From Maricaulis sp. (GTDB lineage Bacteria > Pseudomonadota > Alphaproteobacteria > Caulobacterales > Maricaulaceae), in contig NZ_JAEPOL010000001.1 in assembly GCF_017642925.1 (NCBI RefSeq), forward strand, positions 124,001-188,000: 64,000 bases of DNA, written 5' to 3'. A program made the position numbers and the translations under genes. Positions within the stretch are counted from its first letter, which is position 1, and the number at the start of each line of letters is the position of its first letter. Positions 28,101-36,505 of this stretch are shown here, piece after piece. The notes below the pieces were generated by a model. It made no database searches. It was not told the DNA's origin and saw only the letters and a program-made list of their open reading frames with translations.

Positions 28101-28299
28101 CTTCGAGCCCGGCCTCGATCAGGCGCTCCGCGAAGGCGTGATAGCGCCCGCCCGGCTCGCCGGACCCGATACAGATCCCGGCGGCGGCCGCACTGTCCGT
28201 ATCGGTCTCCGTGCTCGTCGCGGAGCCGGAGCCCGTCTGGGCCAGCGCACCGCAGACCGCGAGAATCCATACCGTTGCCGCTGTCAGGAAAATCCGCAT
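25195..28299 (-). CDS. Fusion of TAXI-type solute-binding domain, ion-channel-like membrane region and tandem RCK/TrkA-N-like domains
   Basis: A 1,034-residue single frame starting at ATG 28297-28299. Residues 1-21 form a signal or anchor. About 40-310 resemble TAXI-family TRAP solute-binding proteins (ICIGSGEPGGRYHAFAERL, GELAFAIAQNDLAYHQF, GSGSTINARDVL). Hydrophobic segments follow near 317-336, 369-390, 410-425 and 438-464. The pore-like stretch between the last two reads VASGFTENDAYPLSPPGR, so the K+ channel filter TxGYGD is absent. From about 481, NAD-binding folds HDHILVCGWNEHLSG and RILIYASEEHVDRL appear, as in RCK or CASTOR-type channels. Inference: a periplasmic ligand gates a cytoplasmically regulated channel. 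Transport and ion specificity are unknown. It converges with the CenR-like gene. Confidence 0.8.
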   Translation of the reverse strand: MRIFLTAATVWILAVCGALAQTGSGSATSTETDTDSAAAAGICIGSGEPGGRYHAFAERLIEAGLEGSVCNAPTAGSLENLRGLRGGELAFAIAQNDLAYHQFTGSHGLERWQDFAAVAPLFPEFVQVFVRREDNAPDLFGELRGRRINIGVPGSGSTINARDVLAAAGLREGVDYLPASDGIRDAFTALGDNTVDAVFVTAGENFEFDADRFSRLAVPPSIITQLANENPYYESSGLEIDGRIQASLATRAVLLARRDAPREAVGALTGTLLAIWPDLQDVGGLYPPEDFVTRLALDFHPAARAVLVEQGHAAAPPRYWLWLIAWGALLASSVAAISMRTTYDRTGEARTRDRRLPGVQQAIDLWARPSPWFIGISLFAIILCGAFIALRTAEAMHARAFNLDNPFGDLAFMEGIVWMLAFVASGFTENDAYPLSPPGRVMVACLALLGIGGPITAIIVTSNFIGRQRAAKAAGWARTKWHDHILVCGWNEHLSGVIYSLTGQDAAERYKVCMVAQSGDASPMDGHHFNPKRVRFRRGDSADRKTLEEAGARRASHAIILADYERRESQNIGAILTAMNLKRLNPEIRISAELNFNQNADHFASFGCDTLITPDLFIAKAAALSTIHPLMVDYLLEVLTYDAFDEIYAVEYGELCDRHPGYDPEMTLCDVEREIWRSGANLIGVVRGDLKREAVYDAEVLDGGPIISLTREAGYDHVPARNDRIIYAAHTRDTVLKPGHRQTVLDAAPIPRELFNFSRPEGTRILIYASEEHVDRLEKNLRAFHRDPQICVVTIESTPFLTRNVLAERLDSFRTDCGVEAFDYAIVLADAKKKRNASSSARVRAADAHTLLATKLIRQIADSSGWTCKIIAEAIAREDRDAFLGPQFSQGQDLPVRETASQAGAGANAVIPSATLVERFLVKDVFDGNSVLDFLIAVMNMRDGTHLYMKELAADDPLIGQSYASLVRSRHAGLHLVGWLPVTKRDTLRNRKGDFDFHFRTCYNDKIEQDTLQQGDLLVFTACFGIWEGGTDEP

Positions 28300-28372
28300 C
28301 AACCCGTCCCCCCGGCGCACAGGATGCGTCGGAAAACGGGCCGATTACAAGAGATTGGGTGGAAGTTGGCGG

Positions 28373-29185
28373 TCAGCCGCCGATCCGCAGCACCACCGGG
28401 GCGTGATCCGACGGCTTCTCCCAGCCGCGCACATCTTCCCAGATCCTGAAAGCCTCACGTCCGCCGGCCAGGGCGCGCTCGCGCACGGCGGGAGCGGCCC
28501 AGATATGGTCGAGACGGCGGCCGCGATTGGCGGCTTTCCAGTCGCGGGCGCGGTAGCTCCACCAGGAATAGACCTTCTCGTCCATCGGGATCAGCTCACG
28601 CGCCACATCGGCAAAATCGCCGGCCTGGCGGATCCGCTCCAGGGCTTCGGTCTCGACCGGTGTGTGGGAGACCACTTTCAGCAATTGCTTGTGCGACCAG
28701 ACATCGTGCTCATAGGGCGCGATGTTGAAATCGCCGACCAGGACGAGCGGCGGGTTCTCGGCGGCGCGGGCCTTGAAATAGGCCTCGATGCGGTCGAGGA
28801 AGCCCAGCTTGTGGGCAAAGCGCGGATTGATCGCCGGGTCCGGTTCGTCGCCGCCGGCCGGGATGTAGAAATTGTGAAGCTCGATGCCTTCCACCATCAC
28901 CCGCTGGTGACGGGCTTCCGCCTTCGGGCACAGGTCTTCATCGCCCAGATCCTCCAGCGGGAGTTTCGAGGCGATCGCGACGCCGTGCATCCCCTTCTGG
29001 CCGCGCACGTGGAAATGCCGGAACCCCATCTCGCGGAAGGCCTCTTCCGGGAATTGCTCGTTCAGGCACTTGATCTCCTGCAGGCACAACACGTCCGGAT
29101 CGGCCTGGCTGACCCAGTCGGCCACAAGCGGTGCGCGCAGGCGCACGGAGTTGATATTCCAGCTGGCGAGCGTGAAAGCGGTCAT
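28373..29185 (-). CDS. xthA: Exodeoxyribonuclease III / AP endonuclease
   Basis: The 270-residue Mg2+-dependent nuclease of the EEP fold has SWNINSVRLRAP at the N-terminus, LQEIKC (metal-binding Glu), GVAIASK, VGDFNIAP and the terminal catalytic SDHAPVVLRI. It cuts DNA 5' to abasic sites in base-excision repair. The lolA-xth neighbourhood near ftsK is common in Alphaproteobacteria. It is followed on the same strand by the fusion gene 73 bp downstream. Confidence 0.95.
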   Translation of the reverse strand: MTAFTLASWNINSVRLRAPLVADWVSQADPDVLCLQEIKCLNEQFPEEAFREMGFRHFHVRGQKGMHGVAIASKLPLEDLGDEDLCPKAEARHQRVMVEGIELHNFYIPAGGDEPDPAINPRFAHKLGFLDRIEAYFKARAAENPPLVLVGDFNIAPYEHDVWSHKQLLKVVSHTPVETEALERIRQAGDFADVARELIPMDEKVYSWWSYRARDWKAANRGRRLDHIWAAPAVRERALAGGREAFRIWEDVRGWEKPSDHAPVVLRIGG

Positions 29186-29220
29186 GGGCAGTCCTTGTGC
29201 GGGCGGTCGGTCGGAAAGTG

Positions 29221-29829
29221 TCAGAGGATGTTGTAGGTGGCGCCGGCCAGGCCCACGGGCCAGCGGCCGCGGGCGAACAGGCGCCAGCGCGCGAGGAAGG
29301 GATGGGGCGGCTCATCGTCCTCGGCTTCGGCCAGAACCACCAGGGCCGCGCCATTCGCCGCCTGGGCCAGCGCACCGGCAGCAGCATGGACCAGCGCCAT
29401 GTCCTCGACATCGGCCAGCGCGGCCGCATCCTCGATCGCGTCGCGGGCCGTGTCGCCGGTCTTCTGGGCAACCAGGGTCAGCGCGGCATGCACCGCTTCC
29501 TCGTCCAGCCGCTCGAGAACCCGCGACACCAGGCCGGTGCGCAGCATCTCCTCGGCTTCCCAGCCCATCGGATCGGTATCCATGGTTTCCGCCGCGCCGG
29601 CAGCCTCGTCCCAGCCCGACAGCAGGGCCGGCTCGGCTTCGGGAAAGCCCAGCCCGTCCAGATAGGTCCGCGCCAGAAAGCGCTCGCGCGCGTCCAGCGG
29701 TTCGCCCAGGCGGGAAAACCAGGTGTTGGCATTGAGGCTCTCGGCAAAGGCCCGGGCCTTGTAGAGCAGCGGAATTTCTTCGAGCAGGCGCGGGATGTCG
29801 GCGCCTTCGTCTTCGTCGTGGAAGTGCAT
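29221..29829 (-). CDS. Conserved hypothetical protein, mostly alpha-helical
   Basis: A 202-residue protein beginning MHFHDEDEGADIPRLLEEIP. It contains WFSRLGEPLDARERFLARTYLDGLGFPEAE near residues 42-70 and an alanine-rich helical C-terminal half ending GRWPVGLAGATYNIL. No signal peptide, membrane segment or catalytic motif is evident. It lies 35 bp upstream of xthA on the same strand, a linkage seen in related genomes as far as I recall. Function unknown; cytoplasmic. Confidence 0.75.
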   Translation of the reverse strand: MHFHDEDEGADIPRLLEEIPLLYKARAFAESLNANTWFSRLGEPLDARERFLARTYLDGLGFPEAEPALLSGWDEAAGAAETMDTDPMGWEAEEMLRTGLVSRVLERLDEEAVHAALTLVAQKTGDTARDAIEDAAALADVEDMALVHAAAGALAQAANGAALVVLAEAEDDEPPHPFLARWRLFARGRWPVGLAGATYNIL

Positions 29830-30158
29830 GCGTCGTATTTAGCGATCCGCTGCCGGCTTTGACAGGGGGAAGGTGTGCCGGGGGTCGCGAATGACGGCAG
29901 GCTGAATGACGGGAGCCTGAAACGAAAGGCGCCCGGTCTCGAGGGGGGAGAGACCGGGCGCCGAGCCGTGCGCGTGTCTTTTTACAGCGCAGCGCCGGGA
30001 GGGGATCAGTCCGGCGCGACCGAGAAGGGATCTGCAAGCGGGGGGACGACGCCGATCCTTTGCCTCTCAGTCAGCGTATCAATAACGCCACATCGCCCGG
30101 ATTTCTGCAAATAAAAAATGAGAAAGGATTTGCCTGTGGCAGAAAAACATCAACCATT
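29830..30158. other. 329-bp intergenic region with strong hairpin
   Basis: I see no credible gene here. A perfect 13-bp stem, GGCGCCCGGTCTC at 29928-29940 and its complement at 29950-29962, closes a 9-nt purine loop (GAGGGGGGA). A T-rich run (CTTTTTAC) follows about 15 bp later on the plus strand. The rest includes an AT-rich stretch (30105-30130) just past the lolA stop. The hairpin may be a terminator for leftward or rightward transcripts or part of a small RNA. Confidence 0.5.
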
Positions 30159-30824
30159 TTACCGGTTGCGGCGCGAATCCCGGCGGTCTTCCGCCTCCGG
30201 AATGACAAACAGGCGCGGGTTCAGCCGCATGCCCGTCTCGACATTGTTCAGGCTGACGCGGGTGATCTCGCCCATCGCATCGGTCACGAACCATTCGCGC
30301 AGCTCATAGCTGGGCTCGGCAAAGACGAACATGATCTCGCCCGGCATTTCCTCGCTGGGGTCGCGCAGCGTGACATAGAGAAAGCCGAACTCGCTCTCCA
30401 TGCCCACCAGTTCGGCGTCACGGGCGATATCGATATCCTCTTTCAAGAGCCACCAGAGCGGCGTCGAGCGCAGCGGGCCGCGATCGACCGTCTCCAGGGC
30501 GCTGTCCTCGATCGCGACGGTCGTTCCGTCGGCAATGATGCGGATCGGCGTCGGCTCGTCATACTCGAAGCGCAGGCGGCCGGGACGCGCCATGGCCAGT
30601 TCGCCCGTCGCGGACGAACCGTCGGGGGCCACCTGCACGAACTCCGCACGCAGGGTGTCGATACCGTTGAGATAGGCGTTGATATCGGCCAGCGCCGTTT
30701 CGCGGTCCAGGCCGGACGGCGCCGTGCCGGCTTCTTCGGCCGCCGGCGTTTGCACGGCCTCGGCGGGAGCGTCGGCCGCAGGGTCCTGCTGCAGCAGGGC
30801 GAGGGAGAAAAGCAGAGCGATCAT
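30159..30824 (-). CDS. lolA: Outer-membrane lipoprotein carrier protein LolA
   Basis: The 221-residue periplasmic chaperone ferries lipoproteins from LolCDE to the outer membrane. It has an N-terminal hydrophobic signal (MIALLFSLALLQQ), a long Ala/Pro/Glu linker, then the LolA core: LADINAYLNGIDTLRAEFVQV, GELAMARPGRLRFEYDEPTP, IIADGTTVAIED and LFVIPEAED. The start ATG 30824 gives a short signal peptide. The setting near ftsK and xthA supports the assignment. Confidence 0.9.
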   Translation of the reverse strand: MIALLFSLALLQQDPAADAPAEAVQTPAAEEAGTAPSGLDRETALADINAYLNGIDTLRAEFVQVAPDGSSATGELAMARPGRLRFEYDEPTPIRIIADGTTVAIEDSALETVDRGPLRSTPLWWLLKEDIDIARDAELVGMESEFGFLYVTLRDPSEEMPGEIMFVFAEPSYELREWFVTDAMGEITRVSLNNVETGMRLNPRLFVIPEAEDRRDSRRNR

Positions 30825-30904
30825 GGCCGCAAGCTGGCCCGGGATTTGGGCGCGAGCAAGGCCTGGATGTTCATTCTTCCGTCAGCCGCTGTCATCGCTG
30901 CAGA

Positions 30905-31597
30905 TCAGCGCAGCGTGTCGAGCAGGCCGGGCAGTCCGGCCAGATCGCCGATCTCCCGGAAGCGGGGATGTTCGGCCGGCGCTTCGGCGTGCTCGAGCGC
31001 CCAGGTCATCCCGTGCGGCACGTGAACGCCCCAGCTGCCCGCCTCGATCGCCGGCACCACATCCGAACGCACCGAGTTGCCGATCATCATCGCGCGCTCG
31101 GCGCCGTCGCCATGCCGGTCGAAAATCGTCCGGTAGATATCCGGGGTCTTTTCCGAGACGATCTCGATCCCGTCGAACAGCTCCGCCAGACCGGAGGCCG
31201 CAATCTTGCGCTCCTGGTCCATAAGGTCACCCTTTGTGACGATTATGGTGCGGTAATGAGGGGTCAATGCTTCCACTGTGTCACGCACATGGGGCAGTAA
31301 CTCGACAGGATGCTCCAGCATGTCGTGACCGGCATCCAGGATCTGCCGGATCGTGGCCGCCGGCACCCGGTTCTCCGTCACTTCGACCGCCGTCTCGATC
31401 ATCGACAGGACGAAACCCTTGATGCCGTAGCCATAGCGTTTGAGATTGCGCCGCTCCGCCTCCAGCAGCCGCTCCGACAGGTGGTCCGGCTCGGCATAGT
31501 CGGCCAGCATCGCGGTAAAGCTCTCCTCCGTCAGCCGGTAGAAGCGCTCATTGTGCCAGAGCGTATCGTCGGCATCGAAGGCCAGTGTGGTGATCAT
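30905..31597 (-). CDS. HAD-superfamily hydrolase
   Basis: A 230-residue phosphatase-like protein: motif I FDADDTLWHN (nucleophile and acid Asp), motif II IIVTKGD, motif III Lys in the VSEKTPDIY segment and motif IV GNSVRSDV. A helical cap lies between motifs I and II. The ATG 31595-31597 places motif I at residues 6-12; a longer frame to 31618 is possible. Substrate unknown. It lies between ftsK and lolA on the same strand. Confidence 0.88.
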   Translation of the reverse strand: MITTLAFDADDTLWHNERFYRLTEESFTAMLADYAEPDHLSERLLEAERRNLKRYGYGIKGFVLSMIETAVEVTENRVPAATIRQILDAGHDMLEHPVELLPHVRDTVEALTPHYRTIIVTKGDLMDQERKIAASGLAELFDGIEIVSEKTPDIYRTIFDRHGDGAERAMMIGNSVRSDVVPAIEAGSWGVHVPHGMTWALEHAEAPAEHPRFREIGDLAGLPGLLDTLR

Positions 31598-31663
31598 GAC
31601 AGTCGCGCTCCGGACCATTGCGGGCGCGGGAAAATGACCGCCCCGGCACCGGAAGGCAATGCC

Positions 31664-34072
31664 CTACACCCCGTCATTCTCCGGCAGGAAGATTTCGCGG
31701 CGGCCGGCGTGGTCGGAGGGGCCGATCATACCCTCGTCTTCCATGCGCTCGATCAGGGTGGCGGCGCGGTTATAGCCGATCTGCAGGCGGCGCTGGATAT
31801 AGGAGGTCGAGGCCTTGCGATCGCGGGCCACGAGGGCGACGGCCTGGTCGAAAAGCTGGTCGCCGGAACCCTCATCGCCCATGTCGAGACCGGGAATGCC
31901 GTCCTCGTCATCATCGCCGCCGGCGGTGACGGCCTCGATGTATTCGGGCGGGGCCTGCTTCTTCAGGAAGGCAGCGATTTCCTCGACTTCGCGGTCGGAG
32001 ACGAAGGGGCCGTGCAGGCGGCGCAGACGTCCGCCCGAGGCCATGTACAGGAGGTCGCCCATGCCCAGGAGCTGCTCCGCCCCCTGCTCGCCGAGAATGG
32101 TGCGGCTGTCGATCTTCGAGGTGACCGAATAGGAAATCCGGGTCGGGAAGTTGGCCTTGATCGTACCGGTGATGACGTCCACCGAGGGACGCTGTGTGGC
32201 GGTGACGAGGTGGATGCCGGCGGCACGCGCCATCTGGGCCAGGCGCTGCACGGCAGCCTCGATCTCCTTGCCGGCGACCATCATCAGGTCGGCCATTTCG
32301 TCGATCACCACGACGATATAGGGCATTTTCTCCGCCGGAATCGTCTCGGTCTCGTAGACCGGTTCGCCGCTTTCCTTGTCATAGCCGGTCTGCACCGTGC
32401 GCGAGAGTTCCTCGCCGGTCTTGAGGGCTTCCGCGACGCGCTCGTTGAAGCCGGAGACGTTGCGCACGCCGATCTTGGACATGCGCAGATAGCGGCTTTC
32501 CATTTCGCGCACGGCCCATTTCAGGGCGACCACGGCCTTTTTCGGATCCGTCACGACCGGTGTCAGCAGGTGCGGGATGCCGTCATAGACGGAGAGTTCC
32601 AGCATTTTCGGATCGATCATGATCATCCGGCAGTCTTCCGGCGGCAGCCGGTAGAGCAGGGACAGGATCATGGCGTTGATACCGACCGACTTGCCCGAGC
32701 CGGTGGTCCCCGCGATCAGCAGGTGCGGCATGCGGGCCAGGTCGGCCACGAAGGGTTCGCCGCCGATCGTCTCGCCGAGCGCGAAGGGCAGTTCCGCCTT
32801 GGCGTCCTCGAAGGCCTTGGAATTGAACAGGGCGCGCAGATAAACGGTTTCGCGCTTGGGATTGGGCAGTTCGATACCGATCGCATTGCGGCCGGGCACG
32901 ACGGCGACCCGGGCGGCGGTAGTGGACATCGAGCGGGCGATATCGTCGGCCAGATTGATCACGCGCGACGATTTCACACCCGGTGCCGGCTCGAATTCAT
33001 AGAGTGTGACGACGGGGCCGGGGCGCACCTGGACGATCTCGCCTTTCACACCGAAGTCCGACAACACGCCCTGCAGCAGCTCGGCATTCTGGCGCAGCGC
33101 CATCTCGTCGACGGCGTCATTGCGCACCGACGGCTTCGCCAGAAGATCGAGCCGGGGCAGTTTGAACCCGTCGGTCTTGACGAAGGGCAGCGCGCCCTGT
33201 GCCTCGCGGACGTCACGGTCGGACTGTTTGGCCTTGCGGCCCGGCGCCACTTTCACTGCGCTTGAAGCTTCGGACTCGCTGGTTTGAGCGCGCACGGCTG
33301 CTGGAGCGTCGTCCGCAGCCCGCATGGCACGGCGCAGGACCGGCTCTTCACGAACGGGACGGTGAACCTCGTCGTCCGGGCCGTCATCGCCCGAGAAGCC
33401 GGCGACACGGCCACGCACGGCATCCAGCCATACGCGCACCGTTGCCCAGGCCAGCCCCGCGGCATCGACGGCTGCCGCGATATCGCGTGAGCGCAGGCCG
33501 AAGGTGAGGAAAATACCCGCAATCGACAGGAGGAGAGCAAAGCCCGCCGCCATTCCTGTCGCGCCCGGCAGATCGAAACGGGCCGGCAGAGCGGCCAGCG
33601 TGTTGAGGAAGATATCGCCCATGGCGCCGCCCATGCCCGAGGCAAACGGCCAGGCATTGGGAACGGGAAGGGCGCTCACGGCGGCCGCAAAACCGGCCGT
33701 GCCCAGGGCTGCGAAGAACCAGCGGAAGCCGGCGACCGAACGCGGGCGGTGCTGCGGCGTGCGCCAGACGAGGATGGCGCCCCAGATGGTCAGGGCAATC
33801 GCCGGCCCGCCGGCGGCCCAGCCGACCGATTGCAGCAGCATGTCCGACAGGGATGCGCCCCAGCGGCCCATCCAGTTTCTCACCTCGCCCTCGGCCGCAA
33901 CATTCCAGCTGGGATCGAGCACATTGTGCGACAGCAGGGACAACAGCAGGAAGAGACCGGCCGCCAGCATCAGCCCGCCCGCGACGAGGTCGTGCAGGCG
34001 CAGCCGCCAAAGCGGTTTGGCGGCGCGGTTCGTATCCCCGGTGTCGGCGTTGGCGGCGGCTTTGCGGCTCAT
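31664..34072 (-). CDS. ftsK: DNA translocase FtsK
   Basis: The 802-residue septal protein has four predicted N-terminal membrane helices (for example [20 protein letters not shown]), a linker near residues 220-280, the RecA-like motor with [16 protein letters not shown] (Walker A) and [12 protein letters not shown] (Walker B), and a C-terminal winged-helix gamma domain ([24 protein letters not shown]) that reads KOPS sequences. It pumps terminus DNA and activates XerCD during division. ATG 34072 is preferred (AGGA upstream); a GTG two codons earlier is possible. Confidence 0.97.
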   Translation of the reverse strand: MSRKAAANADTGDTNRAAKPLWRLRLHDLVAGGLMLAAGLFLLLSLLSHNVLDPSWNVAAEGEVRNWMGRWGASLSDMLLQSVGWAAGGPAIALTIWGAILVWRTPQHRPRSVAGFRWFFAALGTAGFAAAVSALPVPNAWPFASGMGGAMGDIFLNTLAALPARFDLPGATGMAAGFALLLSIAGIFLTFGLRSRDIAAAVDAAGLAWATVRVWLDAVRGRVAGFSGDDGPDDEVHRPVREEPVLRRAMRAADDAPAAVRAQTSESEASSAVKVAPGRKAKQSDRDVREAQGALPFVKTDGFKLPRLDLLAKPSVRNDAVDEMALRQNAELLQGVLSDFGVKGEIVQVRPGPVVTLYEFEPAPGVKSSRVINLADDIARSMSTTAARVAVVPGRNAIGIELPNPKRETVYLRALFNSKAFEDAKAELPFALGETIGGEPFVADLARMPHLLIAGTTGSGKSVGINAMILSLLYRLPPEDCRMIMIDPKMLELSVYDGIPHLLTPVVTDPKKAVVALKWAVREMESRYLRMSKIGVRNVSGFNERVAEALKTGEELSRTVQTGYDKESGEPVYETETIPAEKMPYIVVVIDEMADLMMVAGKEIEAAVQRLAQMARAAGIHLVTATQRPSVDVITGTIKANFPTRISYSVTSKIDSRTILGEQGAEQLLGMGDLLYMASGGRLRRLHGPFVSDREVEEIAAFLKKQAPPEYIEAVTAGGDDDEDGIPGLDMGDEGSGDQLFDQAVALVARDRKASTSYIQRRLQIGYNRAATLIERMEDEGMIGPSDHAGRREIFLPENDGV

Positions 34073-34179
34073 GAACACCGTCCTAGCGGGGAAGTCTTCC
34101 CGCAGGGTAAACAGAAACTGAATGCGCTGCGGCGCTCTGACCGCTTTTCACAGAACACAAACCCCGTATTCTCCGTTCC

Positions 34180-35454
34180 ATGACAAGCAAACCCCTTTTT
34201 GATGGCGATGTCGTGATCGCCGGCGGCGGTCTCGCCGGAATGACGCTGGCCCTGGCCATGGACCAGGCCGGTCTGTCGGTCGCGGTCGTGGACGCGCTGG
34301 AATTCTCAGACCAGCTGGCGCCGACTTTCGATGGCCGCGCCTCGGCGCTGGCCTACACCTCCTGGCGCATGTTCGAGGCGCTGGGGGTGGCCGATCACCT
34401 GCGCGAACATGCCCAGCGGATCGAGCATATCCTCGTGTGCGACGGGCGGCCCTATGGCGGCGAAAAGCCCGGCGGGCCGGGACCGCACACGCTGCATTTC
34501 GACCGCAACGAGATATCCGAAGGCCCGGACGGCGAACCGCTGGGCTGGATGGCCGAGAACCGGCGCTCGCGCCAGGCGCTCGTCAAGGCGCTGCAGGCGC
34601 GGCCGCAGATCACGCTGATCGCACCGGCGCGCGCCGATCGCTACGAACATCGCAAGGGCGGGATCGATCTTGTCCTGGCTGACGGGCAACGCCTGTCCGG
34701 CAAGCTGCTGGTCGCGTGCGACGGCAAGTTCTCGCGCCTGCGCGACCAGGCCCGTGTGCGCACGGCCGGTTGGGGCTATGGCCAGAAGGGTCTGGTGGCC
34801 ACTGTCCGTCATGCCGAGCCGCACAATGGCACCGCCTATGAATATTTCCTGCCGTCAGGCCCGTTTGCCATCCTGCCATTGACTGACAACCGCTCCTCAC
34901 TGGTCTGGACCGAGCCGGACGCGATTGCCGATGCGCTCAAGGAGGCGCCGGACGCGGTGTTCCAGGAGGAGCTGGAAGCGCGCTTCGGCGATTTCCTGGG
35001 CGATGTCCGGCCGGAAGGTCCGCGTTTCGCCTATCCGCTGGGCCTGCGCTATGCCGAACAATTCTGCGACGACCGCATTGCCTTTGTCGGCGATGCCGCG
35101 CGCGGGATTCACCCGCTGGCCGGGCAGGGCTTCAATCTGGGCATTCGCGACGCGGCGGCTCTGGCGGAAGTCTGCGGTGAGGCCAGGCGGGTCGGGCTCG
35201 ATATCGGAGCCGTCACGACGCTGCGCCGCTATGAGGACTGGCGCAAATTCGACAGCGCGACGCTGGCCGCGGGTACCGACTTCTTCAATCGCCTGTTTTC
35301 GAACGACATAGAACCGATCCGGCAGCTTCGCGGCATCGGCCTGTCGATTGTCGACAGCATTCCGCCGGCGCGCCGTTTCTTCATGCGCCAGGCCGGGGGC
35401 GAGACCGGCGATCCGCCGCGTCTGCTGAAAGGCCAGCGCCTGGACGCCGCCTAG
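34180..35454 (+). CDS. UbiH/UbiF/COQ6-family FAD hydroxylase
   Basis: The 424-residue flavoprotein monooxygenase hydroxylates the ubiquinone ring precursor. The FAD-binding motif is VIAGGGLAGMTLALAM, followed by DGRASALAYTSWRMFEALG. The second FAD/NADPH motif is VACDGKFSRLRDQA, and the C-terminal signature FVGDAARGIHPLAGQGFNLG is diagnostic. Which ring position it modifies (UbiH, UbiF or UbiL) cannot be told from sequence alone. It diverges from ftsK across about 105 bp and overlaps the convergent DsrE-like gene by 4 bp. Confidence 0.92.
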   Translation: MTSKPLFDGDVVIAGGGLAGMTLALAMDQAGLSVAVVDALEFSDQLAPTFDGRASALAYTSWRMFEALGVADHLREHAQRIEHILVCDGRPYGGEKPGGPGPHTLHFDRNEISEGPDGEPLGWMAENRRSRQALVKALQARPQITLIAPARADRYEHRKGGIDLVLADGQRLSGKLLVACDGKFSRLRDQARVRTAGWGYGQKGLVATVRHAEPHNGTAYEYFLPSGPFAILPLTDNRSSLVWTEPDAIADALKEAPDAVFQEELEARFGDFLGDVRPEGPRFAYPLGLRYAEQFCDDRIAFVGDAARGIHPLAGQGFNLGIRDAAALAEVCGEARRVGLDIGAVTTLRRYEDWRKFDSATLAAGTDFFNRLFSNDIEPIRQLRGIGLSIVDSIPPARRFFMRQAGGETGDPPRLLKGQRLDAA

Positions 35455-35969
35455 AACGGGTTGAGCGTATAGCCGTCGGCCTGCAGCAGGGCGTGGGCCG
35501 TCATGGCCGAGAGCGACATGGACACGCCCGGCAGGAGATCGTCTGCCGCGACGTCGTACCAGACCGCGCTCTGGCCGCAGACGAAAATCTCAACGCCGTG
35601 CTCCACCAGCGCTGCGACAAGGTCGGCATTGGCGCCGGCACTGCCGCGGGTCACATCGTGGACGGCCGTTCCGTGAACCACGATGGCGAGGTGGATGTTC
35701 TCGACGGGCACGCCCGCAGCGGCCTGCATGTTCAGGAAGCGCGCTGCAGCGGTCAGCTTGGAATTGAGTTCGCCTTCGGCGGCCTGGTCCTTGGTGTCGA
35801 AACTGATCCGGAATTCAGTGCCCTCCGGAATGGGCAGGGCGCCTTCGACAGGTGCGACGGGGCCGAATTCCTCGATGACGGGACCGGGCGCGAAGTCCCC
35901 GGGGCCGGCCAAGGCGAGTGCGGGCAAGGCAATGGCGGCTGCGAGGCCGGCGAGAACGGGTTTGAGCAT
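35451..35969 (-). CDS. Exported DsrE-family protein
   Basis: A 172-residue protein with signal LAGLAAAIALPALALAG. The mature domain shows the DsrE/F fold: FRISFDTKDQ, ENIHLAIVVHGTAVHDV and a single Cys in HGVEIFVCGQSAVWYD at the position of the DsrE-type sulfur-carrier cysteine. The periplasmic location differs from cytoplasmic sulfur-relay DsrE proteins. Start ATG 35967-35969 with AGGAG upstream. Function not established. Confidence 0.85.
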   Translation of the reverse strand: MLKPVLAGLAAAIALPALALAGPGDFAPGPVIEEFGPVAPVEGALPIPEGTEFRISFDTKDQAAEGELNSKLTAAARFLNMQAAAGVPVENIHLAIVVHGTAVHDVTRGSAGANADLVAALVEHGVEIFVCGQSAVWYDVAADDLLPGVSMSLSAMTAHALLQADGYTLNPF

Positions 35970-35991
35970 CGCAGTCTCCTCGGACCGGTGA

Positions 35992-36294
35992 TCAGTGCGC
36001 GCTTTCACCCAGCGCATAGAGATAATCCCACGTGAACAGGCCGGAATCATGGCCGTCATCGAAGACGAGCCGCACAGCATAGCGGCCGACGGGCTCGGCT
36101 GCCGTGACCAGCACATTCTCCTTGCCGGTCACCAGTCGCTTCTCGCCGGGGCCGTGTCCCTGGACTTCTGCGCTGGGGCTTTCGACCCGCAGGGTCTCGA
36201 AGGGTATGGCAAAGCGCTTGCCATCATCAAAGGCGACATGCAGGGCCTTGTCGGCACGGGAGAAGCGCAATTGCTCGGGCCAGGGGCGCGCCAT
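35992..36294 (-). CDS. DUF971 (gamma-butyrobetaine hydroxylase-like N-terminal domain) protein
   Basis: A 100-residue stand-alone GBBH-like N-terminal domain: AFDDGKRFAIPFETLRVESPSA near the start, a central basic stretch and the diagnostic VRLVFDDGHDSGLFTWDYLYALG near the end. Such proteins are often found near Fe-S or molybdenum factors, but their role is unclear. It shares an overlap (TGATG) with the upstream Trm112 gene, so the two are coupled. Confidence 0.9.
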   Translation of the reverse strand: MARPWPEQLRFSRADKALHVAFDDGKRFAIPFETLRVESPSAEVQGHGPGEKRLVTGKENVLVTAAEPVGRYAVRLVFDDGHDSGLFTWDYLYALGESAH

Positions 36295-36494
36295 CAGTCA
36301 CGCTCCAGCTTGCGCGCCTCGTCGGGCAGCATGATCGGAATCCCGTCGCGGATCGGATAGGCCAGGCCGGCACTGTCCGAAACCAGTTCCTGGGCCTTGC
36401 GATCATATGTCAGCGGGCCGCGCGTTACCGGGCAGACCAGGATTTCCAGCAGTTTGGGATCGACTTCGCGCGGGGCGGTCTGGTTCTCGCTCAT
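36294..36494 (-). CDS. Trm112 family protein
   Basis: A 66-residue protein with the Trm112 signature [21 protein letters not shown], an Asn/Asp-rich turn and [18 protein letters not shown]. Only one cysteine of the zinc-ribbon pair remains, as in many bacterial members. In eukaryotes Trm112 activates methyltransferases; bacterial members are uncharacterised or act as similar partners. It sits 11 bp downstream of the thioredoxin/TPR gene and overlaps the DUF971 gene. Confidence 0.93.
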   Translation of the reverse strand: MSENQTAPREVDPKLLEILVCPVTRGPLTYDRKAQELVSDSAGLAYPIRDGIPIMLPDEARKLERD

Positions 36495-36505
36495 CGTCTT
36501 CTTCC

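Noticed and set aside
25639-28449. Long open frame (936 codons) on the plus strand opposite the fusion gene
   Set aside because: It is antisense to a gene with clear domains. Its protein is Gln/Arg/Asp-rich without a recognisable fold, as expected of a shadow frame in high-GC DNA.
31310-33265. 651-codon open frame antisense to ftsK and the HAD gene
   Set aside because: It crosses two well-supported genes on the other strand and has no family features.
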